Source of the DNA: Dawidia soli
Lineage (GTDB): Bacteria; Bacteroidota; Bacteroidia; Cytophagales; Cyclobacteriaceae
Reading direction: 5' to 3'
Length of the DNA: 64,000 nucleotides
Assembly: GCF_018598185.1 (NCBI RefSeq)
Contig: NZ_JAHESC010000030.1
Span: 1 to 64,000 of the forward strand
The notes beneath the pieces are model-generated. The model was not told the DNA's origin and made no database searches. It was given only the letters and a program-made list of their open reading frames with translations. Below are positions 34,476-44,583 of this stretch, in pieces. Each line of letters starts with the position of its first letter. The first letter of the stretch is position 1. The position numbers and the translations under genes were made by a program.

Positions 34476-35825
34476 ATGGATTGGATGATCATGTTAGCTC
34501 AGTTACTGCTGAGCTTATCGTTTTTGGTGGCCGTGCACGAAATGGGCCACTTGTTAGCGGCCAAGTATTTTGGAATGCGCGTAGAACAGTTTTCGATCGG
34601 CTTTCCGCCGAAGATATGGTCCTTTCAAAAGGGTGAAACAGAGTACGCCATCAGCGCTATACCGCTGGGCGGTTATGTAAAGATCTCGGGTATGATCGAC
34701 GAATCGCTCGATACCGAGACGATGAAGCAAGAACCGCAGCCGTGGGAGTTCCGCTCCAAGCCGGCGTGGCAGCGCCTGATCGTGATGCTCGGCGGCATCA
34801 TTGTGAACCTGGTCGTGGGCGTATTGATCTTTATCTCGTTGACCTTTGCCTTTGGCGATATCTATATGCTGAAAGACGTGGTCAATAAGAATGGCGGTTT
34901 TGATGTAGGCGAAGTAGGCGAGGGGATCGGCTTGCGCACGGGCGACAAGATCGTTAAGATCAACGGCAAGGATTTCTTGTATACCGAAGACATCACCAAG
35001 CCCCAGACGCTGCTGAGCACCGACGGTTATTACACCGTGGAGCGCGACGGCAAGCTGGTGGATATTCCCATTCCCGGCAACTTCATCGAGAAGTTCAACA
35101 AGAAAGAAAACGCCATGAATTTCCTGCGGTACCGCGTGCCGCCGGTGGTAGGTGAAGTTACCAAAGAGTCTATTGCCGAAAAGACTGGCTTGAAGCCCGG
35201 CGATGTGTTCACTGAAGTGAACGGCACACCGGTGGCGTACTTTGACCAGGTATATAAGATCGTACAGGCCAGCAAAAAGAACAACGCTGATTCTATCTCC
35301 TTTAAAATTTCACGTGCCGGCACCGCGCTTGCGTTTAAAGAGGCCTTTAAAGGCAAAGAAGGCATTGGCTTCCGCGCCATGGAGCCGAAGGACTACCTGG
35401 CCGAGGGCCGCGTAGCCATGAAATACGGCTTTGCAGAGTCTATTCCGCTGGGCGCTACCCGGGCCGTAGAAACGCTGAAGACACAGGTAACGGCGTTTGG
35501 CCGCGTGATCAGCGGTAAACTTTCTCCGAAAGAATCCTTGTCCGGCCCGATCGGCATCATGCGTGCATACGGTGCAGAGTGGGACTGGCAGCGCTTCTGG
35601 TCGCTGACCGGCGTGCTGTCGCTCGTGCTGGCCTTCATGAACCTGTTGCCGATCCCGGCGCTCGACGGTGGCCACGTTATGTTCCTCACGTACGAGATCG
35701 TTTCACGTCGCAAGCCTTCGGATAAGTTCCTGGAGAATGCACAGAAGGTAGGCATGGTATTCCTGCTGGCCCTGATGGTGTTCATTTTTGCCAACGACAT
35801 TGTGAAGCTGGTAACGAACGCATAA
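34476..35825 (+). CDS. rseP: Site-2 zinc metalloprotease RseP
   Basis: 449 residues. The first helix holds the zinc site His21-Glu22-x2-His25 (VAVHEMGHLLAAKYFG), followed by IGFPPKIWSF, two PDZ-like regions (around 125-190 and 215-300), and the third zinc ligand region NLLPIPALDGGHVMFL before the last helix. It cleaves membrane segments of anti-sigma factors or leftover signal peptides. Such a site-2 protease could serve ECF pathways and works naturally with HtrA-type proteases, but no anti-sigma substrate is in the window. A strong hairpin follows the stop. Confidence 0.95.
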   Translation: MDWMIMLAQLLLSLSFLVAVHEMGHLLAAKYFGMRVEQFSIGFPPKIWSFQKGETEYAISAIPLGGYVKISGMIDESLDTETMKQEPQPWEFRSKPAWQRLIVMLGGIIVNLVVGVLIFISLTFAFGDIYMLKDVVNKNGGFDVGEVGEGIGLRTGDKIVKINGKDFLYTEDITKPQTLLSTDGYYTVERDGKLVDIPIPGNFIEKFNKKENAMNFLRYRVPPVVGEVTKESIAEKTGLKPGDVFTEVNGTPVAYFDQVYKIVQASKKNNADSISFKISRAGTALAFKEAFKGKEGIGFRAMEPKDYLAEGRVAMKYGFAESIPLGATRAVETLKTQVTAFGRVISGKLSPKESLSGPIGIMRAYGAEWDWQRFWSLTGVLSLVLAFMNLLPIPALDGGHVMFLTYEIVSRRKPSDKFLENAQKVGMVFLLALMVFIFANDIVKLVTNA

Positions 35826-35845
35826 CAAAAAGATGTACACGCTGC

Positions 35846-35875
35846 AATGCCCCCCGATTAACATCGGGGGGCATT
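35846..35875. terminator. Bidirectional terminator between rseP and the OmpA-family gene
   Basis: AATGCCCCCCGAT and ATCGGGGGGCATT form a perfect 13-bp stem with a TAAC loop. It starts 20 bases after the rseP stop and ends six bases before the stop codon of the convergent gene. GTTGTTTTA follows on the plus strand, and no T-run is seen on the minus strand. Confidence 0.85.
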
Positions 35876-35881
35876 GTTGTT

Positions 35882-37852
35882 TTACTCCGGTTTGTGGATC
35901 TGGAATTCGACGCGGCGGTTCAGCTTGCGATCGTCTTCTGTCTTCTCTTCGACGATGGGTTTGGAGCTGCCGTAGCCGTGGGCCTCGATGCGTTCGGCCG
36001 CAATGCTGAATTTGTAGATCAGGTAGGCCTTGATGGCGTCGGCGCGTGCCTGCGACAGCTTGAGGTTGGCGATCTCGTTACCCTGCGAGTCGGTATGCCC
36101 CGCGATGCTCAGCTTGAGCGTAGGGTGATCGATCATGAAGTTGGCCAGCTTGGTCAGGTCGGGATGCATCGTTTCCAGTATATCGGCCTTGCCGTTCTCA
36201 AATTCGAGTGACTGGAACGCGATCTTGCTCTCGATCGGCTCGGTCTCGAGGTTGATCTCGCGGTCGCCGTCCATAAAGAAGATCTGTTCGATGCGGAAGA
36301 AATCATCGCCCTGAATGATGAGCAGGTAATTCCGTTTATTGATCAGGTTGAAGTCGAACGAGCCGTCGTCGCGCAGGAACTTCGGAGCTACCTCCACGCC
36401 TTTGTCCAGGTCGATGACCGACACAATGCCGCGGAAAGGTTTTTTCGTTTCGGAGTTGATCAGCTTACCCTTGAGGCGTGCCACGGCGTCGGGCTGTGCT
36501 TCCATCGGCACGGGAAAGGAGTATAGATCGAGGTTGTTCAGGTCGTTCTCAACGGACTTGGCATAGTATAGATTTTGCGATTCGGAGTCGATCGTAAAGT
36601 AATATTCACTGCCGCCGCCGTTCACCAGCGGGCCGATGTTCTTTGGCTCACCCCACGTGGTACCTTCACGGTATGCCTTGTAAATATCGAAATCGCCGAA
36701 GTTCAGCGGCTGTCCGTTGGAGCTGAAGTACAGTACATTGCGTGTATGGTGAAAGAACGGGCTTACCTCAAACGCCCGGGTATTGACGACCGGTCCGAGG
36801 TTCCGCGCCTTTTGCCAGCGACCGTCTACGTCGCGTACGGAAAAGTAAATGTCCGAGAAACCAAAGCCGCCAATGCGGTCGGAAGAAAAGTAGAGCGTAT
36901 CGCCCGAGTGGGAGAGCGAAGGCTGTGAGTCCCACGACGCGCTGTTGATGTTCGGGCCCAGGTTCCGTGCCTGTCCCCAGGTGCTGTCGGGTTGCAGATC
37001 AGACACAAAGATGTCGCAGTTGCCGTACGAGTCGGGCGAGTTGCAGCGGGCAAAGTATAAATGCCGTCCGTCGCGGCTCAGGCTGGCGGACCCTTCGTTA
37101 TAGGGTGTGTTGATCGTCTTGAGCTCTTCGGAAAAGTCCCACAGCGAGTCTTTCTTGATGGTATAAAACAAGTCTTCGTTGTAGGTCTTTTGCAGCGGCG
37201 TGATCTTCGAGTTACGCTTCGAGGTAAAAAGCAGCACGTTGTCTACGTTGCCGATCGTGGGGCCGTAGTCTTCCTTCTCCGAATTTACGCCGTAGCCCAT
37301 GTTGAGCAGCACACCTTGTGGCGGGCGCAATGTGTCGATCTCCTTGCGGAAGGCGACCAGGTCATAATATTGCTTGAGGGGCACATACAGGTCGGCCTGG
37401 TTGCGCGTGAGCGTGTCGAACTCCCGGCGCACCTGTTTTTCGTCGATGCTCTGTTTGTGGTGTTTCAGGACAAGCTTGTAGAGTAGTACGGACTCGCCGG
37501 GTCGGCCGAGCTTTTCGGAGAGCTTGGCCAGGTCCCAGATGAGCTGTGTCTCGATGCCGAAGTTTTCGATGCCGAAATTGCGTACATAGGCTTTCAGCTC
37601 GGTGTATTGTTGCTCGTAGTCGCCGGAGGCGGCGAGCGCTTTTATTTTGCCCAGTTTTGCTGCATCTTTATAAAAGCGGACCACATTTACGTTTGGAAAA
37701 ACGAAAATGTCAGATTGGCTGTAGCTTGTCAGGCTATCATTGAGCTGAACAACTCCCCCCTTTTTGTACTTCGTTTTAGGCTTTTGAGCCAGGAGCGGAG
37801 CGTGTACCAACAGCCAAAAGGCCGCAATCAAGGTCAAAAAGTAGGTTTTCAC
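35882..37852 (-). CDS. OmpA-family TPR/beta-propeller protein, PorE-like (type IX secretion)
   Basis: GTG 37852 opens a signal peptide (VKTYFLTLIAAFWLLVHAPLLAQ); the TTG at 37882 adds ten residues and is less likely. Layout: helical TPR-like part (about 60-170), PD40 beta-propeller repeats (about 190-440, with YFARCNSPDSYGNCDIFVSD, LYFSSDRIGGFGFSDIYF and LYFSSNGQPLNFGDFDIY). A carboxypeptidase-regulatory-like domain (about 450-530) and an OmpA peptidoglycan-binding domain (GHTDSQGNE, QARADAIKAYL, NRRVEF) follow. The order TPR-propeller-CRD-OmpA and about 660 residues match PorE of type IX secretion, though other Bacteroidota OmpA proteins share it. porQ lies 2.7 kb away. Confidence 0.85.
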   Translation of the reverse strand: MKTYFLTLIAAFWLLVHAPLLAQKPKTKYKKGGVVQLNDSLTSYSQSDIFVFPNVNVVRFYKDAAKLGKIKALAASGDYEQQYTELKAYVRNFGIENFGIETQLIWDLAKLSEKLGRPGESVLLYKLVLKHHKQSIDEKQVRREFDTLTRNQADLYVPLKQYYDLVAFRKEIDTLRPPQGVLLNMGYGVNSEKEDYGPTIGNVDNVLLFTSKRNSKITPLQKTYNEDLFYTIKKDSLWDFSEELKTINTPYNEGSASLSRDGRHLYFARCNSPDSYGNCDIFVSDLQPDSTWGQARNLGPNINSASWDSQPSLSHSGDTLYFSSDRIGGFGFSDIYFSVRDVDGRWQKARNLGPVVNTRAFEVSPFFHHTRNVLYFSSNGQPLNFGDFDIYKAYREGTTWGEPKNIGPLVNGGGSEYYFTIDSESQNLYYAKSVENDLNNLDLYSFPVPMEAQPDAVARLKGKLINSETKKPFRGIVSVIDLDKGVEVAPKFLRDDGSFDFNLINKRNYLLIIQGDDFFRIEQIFFMDGDREINLETEPIESKIAFQSLEFENGKADILETMHPDLTKLANFMIDHPTLKLSIAGHTDSQGNEIANLKLSQARADAIKAYLIYKFSIAAERIEAHGYGSSKPIVEEKTEDDRKLNRRVEFQIHKPE

Positions 37853-38014
37853 AGAACCTGCGTTTGGTAAAAAGCACGCCAATCGGATAAAGTTGACACT
37901 ATTTTGCTTCTTTTACAACTCTCTTGGCACTACTATTGTCCTTTAGGCGCACGTAGCAACAACATAACGAAGCGCACGCAGGCCGTGCCAGTTTGACATC
38001 TTTTGACAAAGGCA

Positions 38015-40474
38015 ATGTTTAAAGCAAATCCCATACAACTCGTTCAGGAAGATTCAGATGATCTCATTCAGCTGATCAACCCCGAGCAAGATTCCGATAT
38101 TAAGCCGGAAGACCTTCCGGAAGAGCTCTCGATCCTCCCCATCAAAAATACAGTACTGTTCCCCGGCGTTGTGATCCCCATCACGGTAGGCCGCCAGAAA
38201 TCCATTAAGCTGGTAAAAAAGGCCTATCAGGGAAATCGGATCATTGGCGTCGTGGCGCAGAAGAACTCGCAGGCCGAAGAGCCTGTGATCGATGATCTTT
38301 ACCGCACGGGCACCGTAGCCCGCATCATCAAAATGCTGGTGCTACCCGACGGTAATACCACTATCATTATCCAGGGTAAGAACCGGTTTACGGTCAAGGA
38401 ATTTGTTCAGGAAGAACCGTATCTCACGGCCCGCATCTCACTCCAGTCAGAGCCGGTGCTCAATGCGAACAACAAAGAGTCCAAGGCGCTGGTGCAATCG
38501 CTGAAAGACGCGGCCACCAAGATCCTGAAGCTGAACCCGGAAATACCCCAGGAGGCCCAGGTCGCGCTCGACAACATTTCGAGCATGTCGTTCCTGGTGC
38601 ACTTCCTGTCGTCTAATCTCAATGCCGAAGTAAGCGACAAACAGAAGATCCTCGAGACGCAGAACATCACCGACCGGGGCACCCTGTTGTTGCAGTATAT
38701 GCTGAAAGATGTACAGATGCTGGAGATCAAGCACGAGATCCAGAAGAAAGTCCATACCGACATCGACCAGCAGCAACGCGACTACTTCCTGCGTCAGCAG
38801 ATCAAAGTGCTGCAAGACGAGCTGGGGTATGACGGCCCCGATAAAGAAGTGGAGAAGTTCCGTCGCCGCGCCGACACCAAGCATTGGACCAAGCAAGCGG
38901 CCGAGCACTTCAATAAAGAGCTGGACAAGCTGTTGCGCATAAACCCCATGGCGGCCGAATACCCGGTAGCGATGAACTACGTCGAGTTTATGCTCGACCT
39001 GCCCTGGGCAGAATATACCGAAGACGACTTCGACCTGAAGCGTGCCCGCAAGGTGCTGGACCACGACCACTTTGGCCTGGAAAAGGTAAAGAACCGGATC
39101 CTGGAATACCTGGCTGTGCTCAAGCTCAAGCAAGATATGAAGGGACCGATCTTGTGTTTGTACGGCCCGCCCGGTGTCGGCAAAACGTCGCTCGGCCGCT
39201 CTATAGCCAAAGCGTTGCAGCGTAAATATGTACGCATGTCGCTGGGCGGTGTGCACGACGAAGCCGAGATCCGTGGCCACCGTAAGACCTACGTGGGCGC
39301 CATGCCCGGCAAGATCCTGCAGCACATCAAGAAATCGCAGTCGTCAAATCCCGTCTTTGTACTCGACGAGATCGATAAAGTAAAAGCGGACTTTCGCGGC
39401 GACCCTTCGTCAGCATTGCTGGAAGTGCTCGACCCCGAGCAGAACAGCACCTTTGGCGACAACTACCTGGAAGTAGATTACGACCTCTCGAAAGTGCTCT
39501 TTATCGCAACGGCCAACTCGCTCGATACCATTCACCCCGCGCTGCGCGACCGGATGGAAATCATCGAGATCACGGGCTATACACAAGAGGAGAAAGTAGA
39601 GATCGCCGTGAAGCACCTCATCCCCAAACAGCTGAAAGAACACGGTCTGCGGGCGAGCGATGTGAAGTTCTCGAAAGACGCCATCAACAAGACCATCAAC
39701 AGCTATACCCGCGAGTCGGGCGTGCGCAATCTGGAGCGCAAGATCGGCACCCTGGTGCGGCACATTGCCAAGTCGGTGGCAATGGAAGAGGAGTATGACA
39801 AAGTGATCGGCGAGGAGACTGTGCGCAAAGTATTAGGGGCCGAGGTCTTCGATGAGGAGCTATACCAGGGCAACGACATTGCCGGCGTGGTGACGGGACT
39901 TGCCTGGACACAGGTAGGCGGCGAAATACTCTTTGTGGAGTCCAGCCTGAGCCGGGGCAAAGGTGCGTTGACCATCTCGGGGCAGCTGGGCGATGTCATG
40001 AAAGAGTCGGCGGTGGCCGCACTGTCTTATTTGAAATCCAACGCCGAGGCGCTGCAGATAGACTACCGGTTATTCCAGCAATACGACCTGCACATACACG
40101 TGCCGGCCGGTGCCGTGCCCAAAGACGGGCCGTCGGCCGGGATCACCATGTTCACGTCGCTGGCCTCGATCTATACCCAGCGCAAAGTTAAAGCCAAGTT
40201 GGCCATGACCGGCGAGATCACCCTGCGGGGCAAGGTATTGCCGGTAGGGGGCATCAAGGAGAAGATCCTGGCGGCCAAACGCAGCGGCATCAAAGAGATT
40301 GTGCTGAGCGCGAAGAACCGGCGCGACATCGACGAGATCGAAAAGCACTACCTCAAAGGCCTGACGTTCCATTATGTCGAAAATGTGGAAGAAGTGCTTA
40401 AGATCGCGCTGCTCAAAGACCGGATCACGGTGCCCATGAAGTTCGTCTTAACCGACCAGAAAGCGACGGCCTGA
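38015..40474 (+). CDS. lon: ATP-dependent protease La (Lon)
   Basis: ATG 38015 ([11 protein letters not shown]) is preferred over TTG 38003. 819 residues: N-terminal substrate-binding domain ([19 protein letters not shown]), helical region, AAA+ ATPase with Walker [10 protein letters not shown], Walker [10 protein letters not shown] and sensor regions, then the S16 protease domain with Ser707 (KDGPSAGIT) and the partner Lys in GGIKEK. It degrades misfolded and regulatory proteins in the cytoplasm. Length and motifs are standard. It lies between two genes related to type IX secretion. Confidence 0.97.
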   Translation: MFKANPIQLVQEDSDDLIQLINPEQDSDIKPEDLPEELSILPIKNTVLFPGVVIPITVGRQKSIKLVKKAYQGNRIIGVVAQKNSQAEEPVIDDLYRTGTVARIIKMLVLPDGNTTIIIQGKNRFTVKEFVQEEPYLTARISLQSEPVLNANNKESKALVQSLKDAATKILKLNPEIPQEAQVALDNISSMSFLVHFLSSNLNAEVSDKQKILETQNITDRGTLLLQYMLKDVQMLEIKHEIQKKVHTDIDQQQRDYFLRQQIKVLQDELGYDGPDKEVEKFRRRADTKHWTKQAAEHFNKELDKLLRINPMAAEYPVAMNYVEFMLDLPWAEYTEDDFDLKRARKVLDHDHFGLEKVKNRILEYLAVLKLKQDMKGPILCLYGPPGVGKTSLGRSIAKALQRKYVRMSLGGVHDEAEIRGHRKTYVGAMPGKILQHIKKSQSSNPVFVLDEIDKVKADFRGDPSSALLEVLDPEQNSTFGDNYLEVDYDLSKVLFIATANSLDTIHPALRDRMEIIEITGYTQEEKVEIAVKHLIPKQLKEHGLRASDVKFSKDAINKTINSYTRESGVRNLERKIGTLVRHIAKSVAMEEEYDKVIGEETVRKVLGAEVFDEELYQGNDIAGVVTGLAWTQVGGEILFVESSLSRGKGALTISGQLGDVMKESAVAALSYLKSNAEALQIDYRLFQQYDLHIHVPAGAVPKDGPSAGITMFTSLASIYTQRKVKAKLAMTGEITLRGKVLPVGGIKEKILAAKRSGIKEIVLSAKNRRDIDEIEKHYLKGLTFHYVENVEEVLKIALLKDRITVPMKFVLTDQKATA

Positions 40475-40541
40475 GCAGAATAGCAGGCGCCGGCCGTGAT
40501 ATGATAACATTTTTGCGATATTAGCAGGCAAAGCTTCCGGC

Positions 40542-41546
40542 GTGGCGAGACGATCGTACTTCCTTTTCTTCCTTTTCTGTACTGTGTCGTCGTATGCGCA
40601 GCCCGGCGGAAAACGCTCTTTTGAGTTTCTTCAGATCCCTGCCAGCGCCCGCCAGGCCGCGCTCGGGGGCGTAAACGTGTCACTGGCCGACCAGGACGTA
40701 AACTTTTTTTTTGCCAGTCCGGCCCTGGTCTCCGACACCCTGGCCGGCATGGCTTCGGCCTCGTACCAGTTCTATGTGGCCGACGTGGGGCAGGCGGCGT
40801 TTGCCTATGCCCATACCTTTCGCGGCATCGGCATCCTGGCGTTTGGCGTGCAACACCTGCGCTATGGCACCATTCAGAGCTACGATCCTTCGGGCAGCCC
40901 GCTGGGCGATTATAAGTCCGGCGAAACGGCCTGGGTGGTGAGCAAAAGCCACCAGGTGGGCCATTTTCGTGTCGGGGCCAACCTGAAGCTGGTCTTTTCC
41001 AACCTGGCCGGCTATCGCGCCAGCGCGCTGATGGTAGACCTGGCCGGTGTATTTATCCATCCCCAGCAAGACCTGCGCGTGGGCCTGGCGATCCGCAACC
41101 TGGGCACGACTTTATCCGAATACACCGACACGGGCGACACCTCGCTGCCGTTTGATGTACAGGTAGGTGCGACCTTTAAACCCGAACACATGCCCCTGCG
41201 TTTTTCGCTTACGGCCTATGCACTGACCGGCAAAGACGTGACGTATTACGACCCCGCGAGTGGCGACGACGAGCCCGGTACGTTGGACAAGGTGCTGCGA
41301 CGGGTTAACTTTGGAGCCGAGATCCTTTTTCACCGCAACGTAAACCTGCTGCTGGGCTACAACTACCGGCAACACCAGGAGCTGAAGCTCGAAGAGGGTG
41401 GGGGTGGTGCCGGTATCTCGCTGGGCTTTTCGGCCCGGATCAAAGCTTTTGAATTTGTTTTCAGCCGGAGTGGTTATGTGGCCGGAAACGGCGGCTATAC
41501 ACTCACGCTGTCATCGAACGTGGAACGAATGTTGAAGAGACGATAA
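40542..41546 (+). CDS. porQ: Type IX secretion protein PorQ
   Basis: GTG start at 40542 gives 334 residues with a signal peptide (RRSYFLFFLFCTVSSYAQ). FLQIPASARQAALGGVNVSLADQDVN and the pattern of beta strands ending in SNVERMLKRR fit PorQ, an outer-membrane barrel of the OmpP1/PorV type. PorQ is required for type IX protein export or for attaching surface proteins in gliding Bacteroidota. The start of hslU follows three bases after its stop, so the pair shares a transcript. Confidence 0.9.
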   Translation: MARRSYFLFFLFCTVSSYAQPGGKRSFEFLQIPASARQAALGGVNVSLADQDVNFFFASPALVSDTLAGMASASYQFYVADVGQAAFAYAHTFRGIGILAFGVQHLRYGTIQSYDPSGSPLGDYKSGETAWVVSKSHQVGHFRVGANLKLVFSNLAGYRASALMVDLAGVFIHPQQDLRVGLAIRNLGTTLSEYTDTGDTSLPFDVQVGATFKPEHMPLRFSLTAYALTGKDVTYYDPASGDDEPGTLDKVLRRVNFGAEILFHRNVNLLLGYNYRQHQELKLEEGGGGAGISLGFSARIKAFEFVFSRSGYVAGNGGYTLTLSSNVERMLKRR

Positions 41547-41549
41547 ATT

Positions 41550-42962
41550 ATGATGGAAAAGAAATATCTGACGCCCCAGCAAATCGTAGAGGAGCTCGAC
41601 AAGTATATCATCGGGCAATACGAAGCAAAACGCAATGTCGCCATCGCGCTGCGTAACCGCTGGCGTCGTATGAATACCCGCTCGGACATACAGGGCGAGA
41701 TCGTGCCCAATAACATACTCATGATCGGCGCCACCGGGGTGGGTAAGACGGAGATCGCCCGTCGCCTGGCCAAGATCGCCGATGCTCCTTTCGTAAAAGT
41801 AGAAGCCTCGAAATTCACCGAAGTGGGCTATGTAGGCCGCGATGTAGAGAGCATGGTGCGCGACCTGGTCGAGCAGTCCGTGAACATGGTACGCGCCCGC
41901 AAGAAAGAGGAGGTAAAAGAAAAAGCCGCGCAGGCGGTAGAGGACGCTATACTGGATGCATTGATCCCGCCGCTGCGCTCGGGTGCCGCAACCCATCGTG
42001 CAGCCGGGTTCGGCAACAGCGGCGACAGTAACAACGAGACGCCTACCAGCGACGCCGAGCTCAACGAGCGTACACGCAATCATTTTCGGGAGAAGATTCG
42101 TAACGGTGAGCTGGAAGACCGCAAGATCGAGATCGACATAAAGGGCAGTGGCGGGCAGGGGGTCGGCATGATCGGCGCCGGTATGATGGACGAGGTGTCG
42201 ATGATGAACCTGCAGGAGATGATCAACGGCATGATGCCGAAGAAAAGCAAGAAGCGCAAGGTGACCGTAGCCGAAGCGCGCAAGCTGCTGCTGGAAGAAG
42301 AGGCCGCCAAGCTTATCGACATGGACGAAGTGAAAGACGAGGCGATCCGCCGGGCCGAAGACGCGGGCATCATCTTCATAGACGAGATCGACAAGATCGC
42401 GTCGGGTTCGCGCAAGGGCGGCGGGAGTGGCCCCGATGTGAGCCGCGAGGGCGTGCAGCGCGACCTGCTGCCGATCGTCGAAGGCAGCACCGTCAACACC
42501 AAGCACGGCATGATCAAAACAGACCATGTACTGTTCATTGCCGCCGGGGCGTTTCACATCTCCAAACCTTCCGACCTGATACCCGAGCTGCAAGGCCGGT
42601 TCCCCATACGCGTGGAGCTGAACAACCTCACGCGCGAAGACTTTGTACAGATCCTGAAAGAGCCGCGCAACGCCCTGACCAAACAATACCAGGCGCTGTT
42701 CGAGGCAGAAGAAGTCATTGTCGAGTTTACCGACGATGCCATCGAAGAGATTGCCGAAACGGCATTTGTCATCAACGCCGAAGTCGAGAATATCGGAGCC
42801 CGTCGCCTGCATACCGTCATGAGCCGACTGCTCAACGAGTTCCTGTTCGACGTGCCGGATAAGATCGGTCCCAATGCCCGTATTGCCATCAACGCTGCCA
42901 TGGTGCGCGAGAAGCTGGCCGGCCTGGTGAAGAACAAAGACCTGAGCGAATTTATCCTTTAA
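41550..42962 (+). CDS. hslU: ATPase subunit HslU of the HslUV protease
   Basis: 470 residues with [16 protein letters not shown], Walker [17 protein letters not shown], an I-domain (about 110-230) rich in charged repeats, Walker [10 protein letters not shown], and an ending DLSEFIL like the C-terminal tail that docks into HslV. The protein unfolds substrates for HslV. No hslV gene is next to it or anywhere in the window, although the preserved tail suggests one exists elsewhere. It sits directly after porQ and overlaps the next gene by one base (TAATG), so porQ-hslU-DUF4421 form one unit. Confidence 0.96.
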   Translation: MMEKKYLTPQQIVEELDKYIIGQYEAKRNVAIALRNRWRRMNTRSDIQGEIVPNNILMIGATGVGKTEIARRLAKIADAPFVKVEASKFTEVGYVGRDVESMVRDLVEQSVNMVRARKKEEVKEKAAQAVEDAILDALIPPLRSGAATHRAAGFGNSGDSNNETPTSDAELNERTRNHFREKIRNGELEDRKIEIDIKGSGGQGVGMIGAGMMDEVSMMNLQEMINGMMPKKSKKRKVTVAEARKLLLEEEAAKLIDMDEVKDEAIRRAEDAGIIFIDEIDKIASGSRKGGGSGPDVSREGVQRDLLPIVEGSTVNTKHGMIKTDHVLFIAAGAFHISKPSDLIPELQGRFPIRVELNNLTREDFVQILKEPRNALTKQYQALFEAEEVIVEFTDDAIEEIAETAFVINAEVENIGARRLHTVMSRLLNEFLFDVPDKIGPNARIAINAAMVREKLAGLVKNKDLSEFIL

Positions 42963-44023
42963 TGAAGAATCTCTTCCGGACACTGCTGCTGGCCGTGCTT
43001 GCACTGCCGGCATGGGCGCAGGACGACGTCACGATACAGCCCGCCGGGCAAGGCAGCTACGACTCTGTGCGGTCACAGTACATCCAGTCTTTTCCCGACC
43101 ACTTCTTTTTGTGGCCCGTGTTGAAGCAGCGCCGGCTGGACTTCGAGATGGGCAGCCTGTCCAACAAGGACTATACCTTGAAGTATCGCTCCAACAAACC
43201 CTATGCTTTCGGTCTGGGGATGTATATCTTCGAACTGGGTGTGGAGCTGGCCTTTTCCGTTCCATTCGACGAGCAGAACAAACGCATCTACGGGGAGTCG
43301 GACGCCAGCGACCTGCAGCTGAACATCATCGGCAAGAAATGGGGCATCGACGCTTTTGTGCAGAAGTACCGCGGGTTTTACATCGAAGACCCGAACATGG
43401 ATATTCCCAGCAACACCCCATACCCGCAGCGCAGCGATATCACCACGCGCAACACCGGGATAAGCGTTAACTATACTTTTAACAACAAGAAGTTCTCGTT
43501 CCGGTCGGCCTATAACTTTGCCGACCGTCAGCTGCGCAGTGCGGGCTCGTTCCTGCTGGTGGCCTCGCTCAGCAGCTTTCAGGCTTCGGGCGACTCGGCC
43601 ATTTTGGGAAGCGCGTATGCAGCGGAGTTTAAAGACGACGCCAAGATCAAGCGCATGCAGGTCACCACGTTGGGCGTTGCTCCCGGCTATACCTATAGCA
43701 TAATCTATAAGGGATTCTTTCTGAACGGTACGCTGGCCATCGGCCCGGCGCACAACTGGCTGGGCTCTACGTTGGAAGGGGGGAAGGACCGTAACGACAT
43801 CCGGTTCAATCTCTATGTCACGGCGCGGATCGGCATCGGCTACAACGGCGATCGCTTCTTTGGCGGCATGGGCTTTAACAGTCAGAACCGTTCGGCCAAG
43901 TTTGACGATGTACAGCTGGTCAGCACCAGCGGTACATTTAAAATACTGGTGGGTTATCGCTTCCGCGAGTTCGGTATTTTGAAGAAACGTATTTCAGACC
44001 TGCCCCGGGAGCTGGCCCGGTAG
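42962..44023 (+). CDS. DUF4421 family exported protein, probable outer-membrane barrel
   Basis: 353 residues with a signal peptide ([20 protein letters not shown]). The body is made of alternating beta strands (YAFGLGMYIFELGVELAFSV, FKILVGYRFREFGILKK) and contains DLQLNIIGKKWGIDAFVQKYRGFYIED, which I recall from DUF4421. Bacteroidota members are predicted outer-membrane proteins of unknown role. The start codon overlaps the hslU stop by one base, so translation is probably coupled. Nothing more specific can be said. Confidence 0.8.
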   Translation: MKNLFRTLLLAVLALPAWAQDDVTIQPAGQGSYDSVRSQYIQSFPDHFFLWPVLKQRRLDFEMGSLSNKDYTLKYRSNKPYAFGLGMYIFELGVELAFSVPFDEQNKRIYGESDASDLQLNIIGKKWGIDAFVQKYRGFYIEDPNMDIPSNTPYPQRSDITTRNTGISVNYTFNNKKFSFRSAYNFADRQLRSAGSFLLVASLSSFQASGDSAILGSAYAAEFKDDAKIKRMQVTTLGVAPGYTYSIIYKGFFLNGTLAIGPAHNWLGSTLEGGKDRNDIRFNLYVTARIGIGYNGDRFFGGMGFNSQNRSAKFDDVQLVSTSGTFKILVGYRFREFGILKKRISDLPRELAR

Positions 44024-44027
44024 TGCA

Positions 44028-44531
44028 CTAGTCTTCGCGGCTTTTGGGATAATCAAAGAAGAGCATTTTGCCTTTGCCCCATTTTGCATCCTTCCACGAC
44101 CCGATGTCGAGCTGGAAGGCCACGACACCGCACGTGGGTATGTTGTCGATATCAAACTCGTCGTCCTGGAAGGAATTGACAAACTCGGTCAGGCCGGGGT
44201 TGTGGCCGAAGAGCATTACGACGCTGTGTTTGTCTTTCAGGTTTTGAACGGTCTTGAGGATCTCTTCTTCGGCGGCGTGGTACAGCTTGGTTTCTTTCTT
44301 GATCTTTTCTTTGGGAAAGGCGAGTGCCTTGGCCACGCGTTTGGCGGTAGACCGCGCCCGTTTGGCGGGGCTTGTCACCATCAGGTCAGGGTGAATATTC
44401 TTTTCAGACAGCCGTTTGCCCATGCGAGGGGCGTCGCGCTTGCCGCGGTCGTTCAGTGGCCGATCAAAGTCTTCCTGAGCCGGGTTGGCCCAGCTGCTTT
44501 TTGCATGGCGGATGATGTACAGAGTTTTCAC
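44028..44531 (-). CDS. SixA-like histidine phosphatase
   Basis: 167 residues with the phosphoglycerate mutase-like fold: catalytic RHAKS near the N-terminus, PLNDRGKRDAPRMG, SPAKRARSTA, and GHNPGLTEFVN with the second histidine. The short form and AKSSW resemble SixA, which dephosphorylates histidine in phospho-relays, but substrates of Bacteroidota members are not known to me. Its stop is four bases from the stop of the convergent DUF4421 gene. Confidence 0.9.
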   Translation of the reverse strand: MKTLYIIRHAKSSWANPAQEDFDRPLNDRGKRDAPRMGKRLSEKNIHPDLMVTSPAKRARSTAKRVAKALAFPKEKIKKETKLYHAAEEEILKTVQNLKDKHSVVMLFGHNPGLTEFVNSFQDDEFDIDNIPTCGVVAFQLDIGSWKDAKWGKGKMLFFDYPKSRED

Positions 44532-44583
44532 GACTTAAATTTAGTGCCAAAAATCCTAATCCTAACCCTTATCTTCGCCCCTC

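Noticed and set aside
41511-43013. A 500-codon minus-strand open frame opposite hslU
   Set aside because: A GC-rich shadow frame; hslU has every expected motif on the plus strand.
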